Positions 1 to 4,918 of a stretch of 6,963 bases of DNA are shown one piece after another (positions within the stretch are counted from its first letter, which is position 1; each line of letters starts with the position of its first letter). This DNA comes from Opitutaceae bacterium (lineage in GTDB: Bacteria > Verrucomicrobiota > Verrucomicrobiae > Opitutales > Opitutaceae): the NCBI GenBank assembly GCA_031266495.1, contig JAISAX010000211.1, positions 1-6,963 on the forward strand, read 5' to 3'. A program made the translations under genes and the position numbers. The notes beneath the pieces are model-generated. The model had not been told where the DNA came from. It saw nothing but the letters and a program-made list of their open reading frames with translations, and ran no database searches.

Positions 1-171
1 GTATTGCCAGGCGACTGGTTTAGTGATCCACGTTAGTATTGCCAGACAACTGTTGTAGTGATCCACGTGAGTATTACCAGGCGACTGTAGGAGTGATCCA
101 CGTTAGTATTGCCAGACAACTGTTGTAGTGATCCACGTCAGTATTCCCAGGCGACTGTTGGAGTGATCACG
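1..171. repeat. Tandem array of 35-bp units with a 70-bp super-period
   Basis: Five head-to-tail units begin at 1, 36, 71, 106 and 141. All start with GTATTnCCAG, share an ACTG core near unit positions 14-17, and (units 1-4) share AGTGATCCACGT followed by a variable base and A. Units alternate in type. Units 1, 3 and 5 carry GCGA after CCAG, while units 2 and 4 carry ACAA; units 2 and 4 differ at only one of 35 positions. This gives an A-B-A-B-A higher-order pattern. Unit 5 lacks one C in the GATCCACG block, which creates the palindrome GTGATCAC at 163-170, and then the array decays. The left side is cut by the window edge, so the true copy number is unknown. No gene covers it, and its function is not recognisable from the sequence. 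Confidence 0.95.
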
Positions 172-196
172 ACTTTCATATACATTATGGACATGC

Positions 197-229
197 CGGG
201 TTGAAGTAGCTCTCATGAAGTAGAACCCG
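197..229. repeat. Inverted repeat, 6-bp stem
   Basis: CGGGTT at 197-202 pairs with AACCCG at 224-229 across a 21-nt loop. The loop itself holds two GAAGTAG copies. There is no T tract after it on either strand, so it is not a classical terminator. Confidence 0.5.
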
Positions 230-270
230 AAGGCCCATATTCTCTGTTTACTAATCCTGACCTCCTGTCC

Positions 271-291
271 GCAGGGTGGTCACTCACCTGC
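271..291. repeat. Stem-loop with one bulged G
   Basis: GCAGGGTG at 271-278 pairs with CACCTGC at 285-291, leaving one G unpaired, around the 6-nt loop GTCACT. No T tract follows. Confidence 0.5.
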
Positions 292-353
292 AGCGTCTAG
301 AGCGGAAATTCAAAGTGCAGAGAGCCACCAGTCCGCAATACTTCTTGTTGTTG

Positions 354-371
354 TGTGCTTAATGAAGCACA
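354..371. repeat. Perfect 7-bp stem-loop with tetraloop
   Basis: TGTGCTT at 354-360 and AAGCACA at 365-371 are exact reverse complements around the loop AATG. It is the cleanest hairpin in the gene-free stretch. There is no adjacent T tract on either strand, so a structured RNA or protein-binding dyad is as likely as a terminator. Confidence 0.6.
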
Positions 372-406
372 GCGAGTGTAATGCATGCTTACTGTACTAT
401 ATTATT

Positions 407-439
407 GCAAAACGATACGCATGTTGCCTGTTTTTTTTT
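407..439 (+). terminator. Weak candidate terminator: bulged stem plus T9
   Basis: GCAAAAC at 407-413 can pair with GTTGC at 423-427 with a two-base bulge, and three bases later nine T residues follow (431-439). The stem is short and AT-containing, so this is only a candidate for termination of plus-strand transcription. No plus-strand gene is seen upstream, so its parent transcript would be non-coding. Confidence 0.25.
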
Positions 440-610
440 AGCGATAGTAAACATCCGATGTTGGAAGTAGAGCAATTCAGCGGCCGTATATAATGCCAGT
501 TTGCCTCCCCCCCACGATATCCGTCGTCTTACACGTTTGCGTTGTGTAACAAAGACTTATATGACTCGAGCTGCTTTGTTATCAGGTTCATTTACCTGTC
601 GCACATGGCC

Positions 611-684
611 GGCGGGGGGCCGGGGGCCCCCCCCCCCCCCCCCCCCCCCGGCCCTGCGCCCAACACCCGGGGGGGGGGGGGGGG
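611..684. repeat. C23 / G16 homopolymer inverted repeat
   Basis: A run of 23 C (627-649), preceded by GGGGG (622-626), is followed after 19 bases by a run of 16 G (669-684). The two runs are complementary and could form a G:C-only stem of up to 16 bp. Each strand also has a G run long enough for quadruplex formation. In the minus-strand transcript of the pilin gene the C16 tract lies 15 nt after the stop codon. It may act as a roadblock or 3' structure, but it has no U tract. Homopolymers of this size are hard to sequence, so the lengths are uncertain and an assembly join here is possible. Confidence 0.85.
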
Positions 685-690
685 CAAACA

Positions 691-712
691 CCCCGCGCGC
701 TACTTTGCGGGG
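691..712. repeat. Hairpin across the pilin stop codon
   Basis: CCCCGC at 691-696 pairs with GCGGGG at 707-712 around a 10-nt loop that contains the stop codon (700-702) of the minus-strand pilin gene. Together with the adjacent C16/G23 stem it makes the 3' end of that transcript very structured. Confidence 0.4.
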
Positions 713-1446
713 TCGAATGCCTGGACATCATTCCAGGGCCACGCATTTGCCGTGCAGACATCCGGCGCCGCGACATGCCAGTCGGCGAAGAGAATCACGG
801 CCTTTCGACCGAACAAGGGAGCGATGCCCCGGTCGCTGGTCGTGCCTCCCGTGTAACCCTTGCCGACGGCCATCGGCGACGGGACGCTGGTCTCCAGTTG
901 AATACCGCCGCCCCTGCTCACCTTGATCGCCTCGGTGGTCGCCAGCACGATGAAGCGGGAAGGTTGCGAGAGGCTGCCGTAGCGAACCGGTGTGGCGTTT
1001 TTGAGCGTGGCGTCTGGATACGTGTGGTTGAGGTTGGTGTTGTATCCGAAAATACCATGCCCGACCCCCGCGGGCATCCACATGGATTCCTGAACCGGAT
1101 CACGGAACAGTGGCAACCGGTAAGGATCGCCGCTTTCCAGACCCGAGACGCGTCCATTCGCATCGTATGTGTTTTTCCAGGATCCGATATAGGGCATCAT
1201 GTAGTGCGGCCAGCGTTTGTCCGCCTCGTCGTCGGGATCGGGCAGACAGTCGCGGTGATCCTGCGCATAGAGGGCAAACGCCGTACCCAGTTCCTTCATA
1301 CGGCTGGTGCAGACGGTTTGCCTGGCCGTCTCGCGAACCTTGCCGACCGTGGGGATGAGTATCGCGGCAAGGATGCCGATGATCGCAATCACCGTGAGCA
1401 ACTCGATCAGCGTGAAGGCGGCGATGTGTCTTGTGGGAATGTTCAT
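700..1446 (-). CDS. Type II secretion / type IV pilin-like pseudopilin
   Basis: The protein has 248 residues. Residues 1-10 are a short basic leader; the class III signal is A10|F11-TLIE, with the conserved Glu at mature position 5 (E15), followed by the hydrophobic helix ELLTVIAIIGILAAILIP. This is the prepilin N-methylation motif, cut and methylated by prepilin peptidase, although the residue before the cut is Ala rather than the usual Gly. The C-terminal FADWHV (220-225) sits where the H-X9-DG motif of planctomycete/verrucomicrobial pseudopilins normally lies. The ribosome-binding site GAGG (1457-1460 on the minus strand) overlaps the stop codon of the upstream PEP-CTERM gene and is 10 nt from this ATG, indicating translational coupling. 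Whether it builds a secretion pseudopilus or another surface structure cannot be told from sequence. I am confident of the family, not of the role. Confidence 0.9.
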   Translation of the reverse strand: MNIPTRHIAAFTLIELLTVIAIIGILAAILIPTVGKVRETARQTVCTSRMKELGTAFALYAQDHRDCLPDPDDEADKRWPHYMMPYIGSWKNTYDANGRVSGLESGDPYRLPLFRDPVQESMWMPAGVGHGIFGYNTNLNHTYPDATLKNATPVRYGSLSQPSRFIVLATTEAIKVSRGGGIQLETSVPSPMAVGKGYTGGTTSDRGIAPLFGRKAVILFADWHVAAPDVCTANAWPWNDVQAFDPAK

Positions 1447-1456
1447 GGCTGGAAAA

Positions 1457-1460
1457 CCTC
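1457..1460 (-). promoter_or_regulatory. Ribosome-binding site of the pilin gene overlapping the upstream stop
   Basis: On the minus strand the sequence reads CGTTGAGG, where TGA is the stop codon of the PEP-CTERM gene and GAGG is a Shine-Dalgarno core 10 nt before ATG at 1446. The gap between the two coding regions is only 12 nt. This fixes the pilin start and suggests ribosomes re-initiate from the upstream gene. Confidence 0.6.
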
Positions 1461-2301
1461 AACGTGTCAGCCGACGCCGGAGTGCTGTGGCAACCCATGC
1501 CAGTCCGCCCGCCAGCCATGTCCATACGGCAGGTTCGGGAACGGCAGCCGTCATGTCGGATGTCCAGATGCCTGCGATTGCCGAAGAATCAAGCGCGCCC
1601 GTCGCATCGTTGGCGGAACCGTAAAACCTGATGTTGTCGATCCAGCCATCAAGAGAACGGCCATTGGAAGTATTGGCTCCAAACATCAGCGTGACGACAC
1701 TGCCGCCCCAGTCGATGGAGCCGTGGTCGGCGCTGACCGTATGGGAAGATAGACTACCCGGTTGCTCTTCGGACCCCTTCGTCCCGACATAAAACGTAAG
1801 GTTGTCGGAGCCGCTATTTCCGTCGTAGGAAATAGCCACGAAAATCCATTCTCCGGATACGGCGAGCAGGGGAGTGCTCCAGACGCCGAGCTTGGATGAG
1901 CCGCTGTTAAAGGTGAGTTGTTGGGAACTGGCGATGTCACCTCCATCGAAACCCAGGAGCTGGGTGCCGTTGTCGAACAGGCGCGTCGCGCCCATGGTCT
2001 GCCCGCCATCGGTTTTGAACCACAGGGTCACGGTAAACGAGGCGAGCGTGCCGGGTGCGCCTTCATAATAAGCGCCGCCACCGCTGCGGGACATGGTGCC
2101 GGCGGTGTTGTCCAGCGCCTTGTCCGCGGGGGCGCCGGAAAGGCCGGTGCCGGCTGCTCCGGCTTGAGCGGTTCCCGAGAGGGTCGCGCTGGTTTCGGGA
2201 GTGTTGAAATCGTAACGGAACAAAAGCTCCGCGCGCGCGGAGGTTGTGACAAGAACAAGGCTGGCAAGGGATGCCGCGAGTGCTGTGATTTGTGTTTTCA
2301 T
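1459..2301 (-). CDS. Secreted LamG-like protein with PEP-CTERM anchor
   Basis: The protein has 280 residues. Residues 1-24 form a signal peptide (MKTQ, hydrophobic core, SARA|E). Residues 25-245 resemble a LamG/concanavalin A-like jelly roll, with RYDF (29-32), FTVTLWFKT (89-97), GEWIFVAISYDG (150-161), LTFYVGT (168-174) and NGRSLDGWIDNIRFYG (213-228). The tail is a PEP-CTERM signal: VPEP (254-257), a hydrophobic segment, then RRRLTR, recognised by an exosortase for surface sorting. I chose ATG 2301 because it begins the signal peptide; an upstream in-frame ATG at 2358 would put a non-signal sequence in front. There is no clear Shine-Dalgarno site. It is a diverged paralogue of the gene just upstream (3215-2391) and is coupled to the pilin gene after it. 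Ligand unknown; glycan or surface-polymer binding is an inference. Confidence 0.88.
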   Translation of the reverse strand: MKTQITALAASLASLVLVTTSARAELLFRYDFNTPETSATLSGTAQAGAAGTGLSGAPADKALDNTAGTMSRSGGGAYYEGAPGTLASFTVTLWFKTDGGQTMGATRLFDNGTQLLGFDGGDIASSQQLTFNSGSSKLGVWSTPLLAVSGEWIFVAISYDGNSGSDNLTFYVGTKGSEEQPGSLSSHTVSADHGSIDWGGSVVTLMFGANTSNGRSLDGWIDNIRFYGSANDATGALDSSAIAGIWTSDMTAAVPEPAVWTWLAGGLAWVATALRRRLTR

Positions 2302-2339
2302 GATGGAGTGTGGATTTGGATACGGTTGGGAGACAGGAA

Positions 2340-2350
2340 AAGAATGGCGG
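2340..2350 (-). promoter_or_regulatory. Leader motif shared with the BNR_4 gene
   Basis: The plus strand reads AAGAATGGCGG here, in the leader of the PEP-CTERM gene; the minus-strand transcript has CCGCCATTCTT. The same 11 bases occur at 4697-4707 in the leader of the BNR_4 gene, and a shorter relative (GGAATGG, 3263-3269) is in the leader of the middle gene. ACAGGAA lies beside it in all three leaders. Function unknown. Confidence 0.3.
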
Positions 2351-2364
2351 GCAAACAAGGAGGA

Positions 2365-2375
2365 GGGGGGGGGGG
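2365..2375. repeat. G11 tract (C11 in the transcript)
   Basis: Eleven consecutive G on the plus strand lie in the 89-bp gap between the two LamG genes. The tract is 15 nt after the stop codon of the upstream gene and ends 63 nt before the next start codon. GGAGGA precedes it and AGG follows it, so the block is purine-rich on this strand. Its length could vary by slippage. Confidence 0.85.
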
Positions 2376-2390
2376 AGGTTGGACGGTTTA

Positions 2391-3215
2391 TTATTTGACG
2401 GACGGGTTCACGCGTTCATCGAGCACGGTCTGGCATTCGGGGAGGAGGAGCGCGCCCGTAGTGTCATTGGCATGACCATAGACGCGGATGTCGTCGAGCC
2501 AGCCGGCGAGGGCGCGTCCGTTGGCGATGTTGGAACCGGCGACCAGTTCGATCCTGCCAGCCGGCTCCGCCCAGAGCGGCTCCGCGGTGGTGGCAATGGC
2601 AATCGTCTGGATCGGGTCGGTTTCGGAACCGATGAAAAGGCGCAGGTTGTCGCGTTCATAGGTGCCGTCGCAAGAAAAGGCCACGAACACCCACTTGCCG
2701 GTTTCCTGGAGCAACGGGCGGGGGGTGGTGTGCGTGAGGATGGATTTTTCCCCGAGATTGACCGTCAGCCTTCCCTGGCTGATCCCGAGGAGCAGGACTC
2801 CTGGTGCGATTCCGTGAAGTTCCCAGAGGCGCGTGCCCTGGGCGAGCGGCTGGCCGGGATTGGTGCGAAACCACATCGTCACGGTAAATGCTTTTTGCGG
2901 TCCCCACGCGGGACCGGCGTAACGGACGCCGCCGCCAGTCCCTCCGGTCGCGGAACCCATGACGGCAGTGGTGTTGTCCAGCGCGTTCCTGCGTGGCGCA
3001 ATGGCGTCGGGCGCCGGGGCGACCCGGGCTTTGCCCGCCACCACACCGTTGCGGCCATGTCCGGAAACATCCGGGACAGATTGCCCGTCCGCTCCGGCGA
3101 AATCGTAGCGGAGCCGGAGCGGCATCCCGGTGTTTTCCGCGGCGGACTCAAGGCGGAGCGAGAACGCAAACAAGGTGGCAATGGCAAGAGTTGCAGACAA
3201 GAGACGTATTTTCAT
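2391..3215 (-). CDS. Secreted LamG-like protein without PEP-CTERM
   Basis: The protein has 274 residues. Residues 1-26 are a signal peptide (MKIRLLS, hydrophobic core, cleavage near ESAA|E). The rest resembles a LamG/concanavalin A-like jelly roll: LRYDFAGADG (35-44), DVSGHGRNGVVAG (49-61), FTVTMWFRT (110-118), GKWVFVAFSCDG (173-184), LRLFIGS (191-197) and NGRALAGWLDDIRVYGHAND (232-251). The same blocks in the same order occur in the next gene (2301-1459), so the two look like a tandem duplication. This copy ends at LDERVNPSVK with no PEP-CTERM tail, so it should be soluble or held by other means. The start fits the signal peptide; no Shine-Dalgarno site is visible. Ligand unknown; polysaccharide binding is likely only from context. 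Confidence 0.85.
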   Translation of the reverse strand: MKIRLLSATLAIATLFAFSLRLESAAENTGMPLRLRYDFAGADGQSVPDVSGHGRNGVVAGKARVAPAPDAIAPRRNALDNTTAVMGSATGGTGGGVRYAGPAWGPQKAFTVTMWFRTNPGQPLAQGTRLWELHGIAPGVLLLGISQGRLTVNLGEKSILTHTTPRPLLQETGKWVFVAFSCDGTYERDNLRLFIGSETDPIQTIAIATTAEPLWAEPAGRIELVAGSNIANGRALAGWLDDIRVYGHANDTTGALLLPECQTVLDERVNPSVK

Positions 3216-3240
3216 TGGAAAGACAAGAGATGCGGAAACG

Positions 3241-3264
3241 GGACAGGAACGGGAACAGGAACGG
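3241..3264. repeat. 12-bp direct repeat, two copies
   Basis: GGACAGGAACGG (3241-3252) is followed directly by GAACAGGAACGG (3253-3264), with one mismatch. It lies in the leader of the middle LamG gene and makes that leader strongly pyrimidine-rich in the transcript. Confidence 0.7.
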
Positions 3265-3268
3265 AATG

Positions 3269-3288
3269 GTGTGTGTGTGGGGGGGGGG
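3269..3288. repeat. (GT)5 followed by a G10 tract
   Basis: Five GT dinucleotides (3269-3278) run into ten G (3279-3288). The G tract begins 9 nt after the BNR_4 stop codon, counted on the minus strand, and ends 63 nt before the next start codon. Both simple repeats are prone to slippage. Confidence 0.85.
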
Positions 3289-3297
3289 AGGGATATG

Positions 3298-4686
3298 TCA
3301 GTTGGCGGATGTTTCGAGTGTTTCGATTGTGATCATTTCCAGCGTGCCTGGAGCCGGGATCGGTGGTTCGGGCGGACGGTCGCGATTGAAGGGGAGCGAT
3401 TCCCATCGCAACAGGTAACGTCTTCCCGGATACATTTTTCCTGGTTCGGACGGGATGCGCACCGTCAGCCGCGGGTCTTCGCCGGTGCGGCGCAGGAGTT
3501 CGGGCGGGATCCAGGCGGGCAACTCGTCGGCGCGCAGCTTTTCGCCGAGTTTCAGCGTCGCCGGATCGACGCGCCACGCGCCGCGCCCCTCGACCCTGTT
3601 TTCGAGTCCGATGTAGTATCCGATACGCGGATCGTGGCGGAGTCCGGAACAGCTCACATCGAAGGAGATCGTGCCGCCACCGCCGGGAGACCAGCGGTAA
3701 TTCCAGTCGGTGAGGCGGGTGATTTTCCAGACGCCGCCTTCATCGCGGGCGAGGTAAATCTGGGTCGCGCCTTTGTCGTCATATTTGTGATACGAGAGCA
3801 CGGTTCTTTGCCTGTCATCGAAACCGATGCGACCGGTGCCGTTGATGATGGCGCCGCCCGGCGGGACGGGGTCGATGACGGAACCCGGTGTGCGGAGAGA
3901 GATGGGCAGGGGAAGCGGTTTGCCGCCGGCGGTCTCCCAGTGAACGAGGTCGCGCGAGCGGGCGTAGGAGAGGTCGTGATTGGAGCCGGCGTCGGGCGTG
4001 TCACGCCAGACCCAGGTCAGGTGCCAGGCGCCGTCGGGGCCGCGCACGGGACCGACGGGATAGGCATTCATGATGCCTTGGCCGTCGAAGAGCGGTTTGT
4101 CCATCAGCCGGGTCCAGCGTTGGTTTTTTTCGTCGTAGTGGTTGTAGAGCGTGTCGCCGTTGCCGCTTTCGCCGTCACGGTAGGTGAAGATCAGTTCGCC
4201 GTCGGCGCCCTTGATGAATTGCGGATACGTCACGCGCATTTCACGGGCGCCTGTCATGCGGGCCACAGGACGCAGCGACATCACGTCGCCGGGGGTTGTT
4301 GTCCTGAAATAGATGAGCGGCGCGCAGTGCATGTTGCCGGTGACGTGGAGGTGGCCGTCGCGGTCGAGCGCGAGAGTGACGTAGTTGTGCGAATCCCAGC
4401 CGACACGCGTGGGCAGCACACGTTTGGTCCATTGGCGGGAATCGAGAGCGCGCGAGGCGACGGCCATGTCGCGGTTGGCGTCGTAGTAGGCGACATACTG
4501 GCGGTTGTTGGCCTCGTCGGTGAGTGACTGGAAGCCGACTGTAAGGCCGGAGAAAATACGGTCCACTTCGATACGCTCCACGATGCGCGTGGTTGCGGCC
4601 GATGCCGGCAAGGCGTGGGCGGCGAGGAGGGCGAGGCCGGTGGCAATCGGGGAGAGGCGGGACCGGAGGCGGATGACTGTTTTCAT
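3298..4686 (-). CDS. Secreted BNR_4-type beta-propeller protein, probable polysaccharide lyase or glycosidase
   Basis: The protein has 462 residues. Residues 1-30 are a signal peptide (basic start, hydrophobic core, ASA|A). The rest matches the BNR_4 family in its order of motifs: QYVAYYDANRDMAVASR (63-79), WDSHNY (97-102), DGHLHVTGNMH (110-120), VTYPQF (152-157), ELIFTYRDGESGNGD (164-178), GAWHLTWVWRD (219-229) and DLSYARSRD (238-246). BNR_4 propellers include ulvan lyases (PL24/25) and rhamnose-glucuronate enzymes (GH145, PL42). As I recall them, the lyases use two His about 20 residues apart plus a Tyr; H100, H120 and Y169 here are candidates for those roles. A proline-rich segment (439-447) precedes a short tail. 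The start at 4686 begins the signal peptide; upstream in-frame sequence would run into the LacI gene. Substrate is not determined; family confidence is good. Confidence 0.85.
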   Translation of the reverse strand: MKTVIRLRSRLSPIATGLALLAAHALPASAATTRIVERIEVDRIFSGLTVGFQSLTDEANNRQYVAYYDANRDMAVASRALDSRQWTKRVLPTRVGWDSHNYVTLALDRDGHLHVTGNMHCAPLIYFRTTTPGDVMSLRPVARMTGAREMRVTYPQFIKGADGELIFTYRDGESGNGDTLYNHYDEKNQRWTRLMDKPLFDGQGIMNAYPVGPVRGPDGAWHLTWVWRDTPDAGSNHDLSYARSRDLVHWETAGGKPLPLPISLRTPGSVIDPVPPGGAIINGTGRIGFDDRQRTVLSYHKYDDKGATQIYLARDEGGVWKITRLTDWNYRWSPGGGGTISFDVSCSGLRHDPRIGYYIGLENRVEGRGAWRVDPATLKLGEKLRADELPAWIPPELLRRTGEDPRLTVRIPSEPGKMYPGRRYLLRWESLPFNRDRPPEPPIPAPGTLEMITIETLETSAN

Positions 4687-4696
4687 ACGGGAAGGG

Positions 4697-4707
4697 AAGA
4701 ATGGCGG
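4697..4707 (-). promoter_or_regulatory. Leader motif of the BNR_4 gene
   Basis: The plus strand reads AAGAATGGCGG, identical to 2340-2350 in the leader of the PEP-CTERM gene. It is 10 nt before the BNR_4 start codon. The minus-strand leader is pyrimidine-rich and has no Shine-Dalgarno site, so this motif could matter for translation or for binding a regulator. Confidence 0.3.
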
Positions 4708-4795
4708 ATGGACGACAGGAAAAAAGCAGGGTGCGCTGGATCGCATCGGGAAATCTGCCCGCCATGAAGCGCGGAGAGGCGCGCCGGTAAAGTTT

Positions 4796-4810
4796 ATGCA
4801 ATAGATGCAA
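4796..4810. promoter_or_regulatory. Candidate LacI-type operator
   Basis: ATGCAA is repeated at 4796-4801 and 4805-4810 with a 3-bp spacer; read another way it is TGCA-N5-TGCA, since TGCA is self-complementary. It lies about 110 bp upstream of the BNR_4 start and next to the gene for a LacI protein. The dyad is only partial and lacks the usual central CG, so this is a weak call. Confidence 0.25.
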
Positions 4811-4863
4811 CGAACCCCGTTTTTCGTTTCAGAGGAGAAATGGGTGGATGCGTTTGACGAACG

Positions 4864-4886
4864 GAAAAACGGAGCCGCCGGTTTCC
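4864..4886 (-). terminator. Weak candidate terminator after the LacI gene
   Basis: On the minus strand CGGAAA, then a 14-nt GC-rich loop, then TTTCCG can form a 6-bp stem beginning about 32 nt after the LacI stop codon. The only T run is inside the stem-loop, not after it. It may equally be part of the longer inverted repeat with 4817-4825. Confidence 0.15.
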
Positions 4887-4910
4887 GATTGCGAGCGCGA
4901 TTGCGAGGGC
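4887..4910. repeat. 12-bp direct repeat after the LacI stop
   Basis: GATTGCGAG is repeated exactly at 4887-4895 and 4899-4907, followed by CGC and GGC, giving two 12-bp units with one difference. It starts within 10 nt of the LacI stop codon and could be a simple slippage product. Confidence 0.7.
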
Positions 4911-4918
4911 GTCTCCAT

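Larger units (their letters stand above)
172..626. other. Low-GC stretch without a recognisable gene
   Basis: No reading frame in this stretch gives a plausible protein, and short frames starting near 501-542 run into the homopolymer region with biased, low-complexity products. GC is about 40-47% in blocks I counted, clearly below the gene-bearing part. It contains three short stem-loops (197-229, 271-291, 354-371), a T9 tract at 431-439 and an isolated TATAAT at 489-494 without a good -35 partner. It could be a decayed element, a structured non-coding RNA locus or a spacer downstream of the pilin gene. I do not recognise a tRNA, rRNA or insertion-sequence end here. Confidence 0.7.
4687..4918 (-). 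promoter_or_regulatory. Gap between regulator and BNR_4 gene, likely promoter region
   Basis: This 232-bp gap is the largest between the minus-strand genes and is where a promoter for the secreted-protein genes would be expected. I could not find a convincing -35/-10 pair. It holds the TGCA-N5-TGCA element (4797-4809), the shared leader motif (4697-4707), the palindrome GGCGCGCC (4778-4785), a long-range inverted repeat CCGTTTTTC (4817-4825) / GAAAAACGG (4864-4872) and a 12-bp repeat near the LacI stop codon. Confidence 0.4.

Noticed and set aside
1..171. CRISPR array
   Set aside because: The conserved block of about 27 bp is separated by only about 8-11 variable bases, and these variable parts are themselves repeated in alternate units. 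True spacers are longer and unique.
489..494. TATAAT as a sigma-70 promoter
   Set aside because: The nearest -35-like hexamer (TTGGAA, 461-466) is 22 bp away, and no gene follows on the plus strand.
1..626. Insertion sequence or integron attachment site
   Set aside because: I found no transposase frame, no terminal inverted repeats with target duplication, and no convincing attC core sites.
501..926. Plus-strand proteins reading through the C23/G16 runs
   Set aside because: The products are long Pro or Gly stretches made by homopolymers, and the frames then run antisense to the well-supported pilin gene.
775..1752. Long plus-strand frame antisense to the pilin and PEP-CTERM genes
   Set aside because: It shows no recognisable domain, and both minus-strand genes have clear family motifs. 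It is a typical GC-rich shadow frame.
3130..4527. 465-codon plus-strand frame antisense to the BNR_4 gene
   Set aside because: It is valine- and alanine-rich with no domain or signal, and mirrors the codon structure of the real gene on the other strand.
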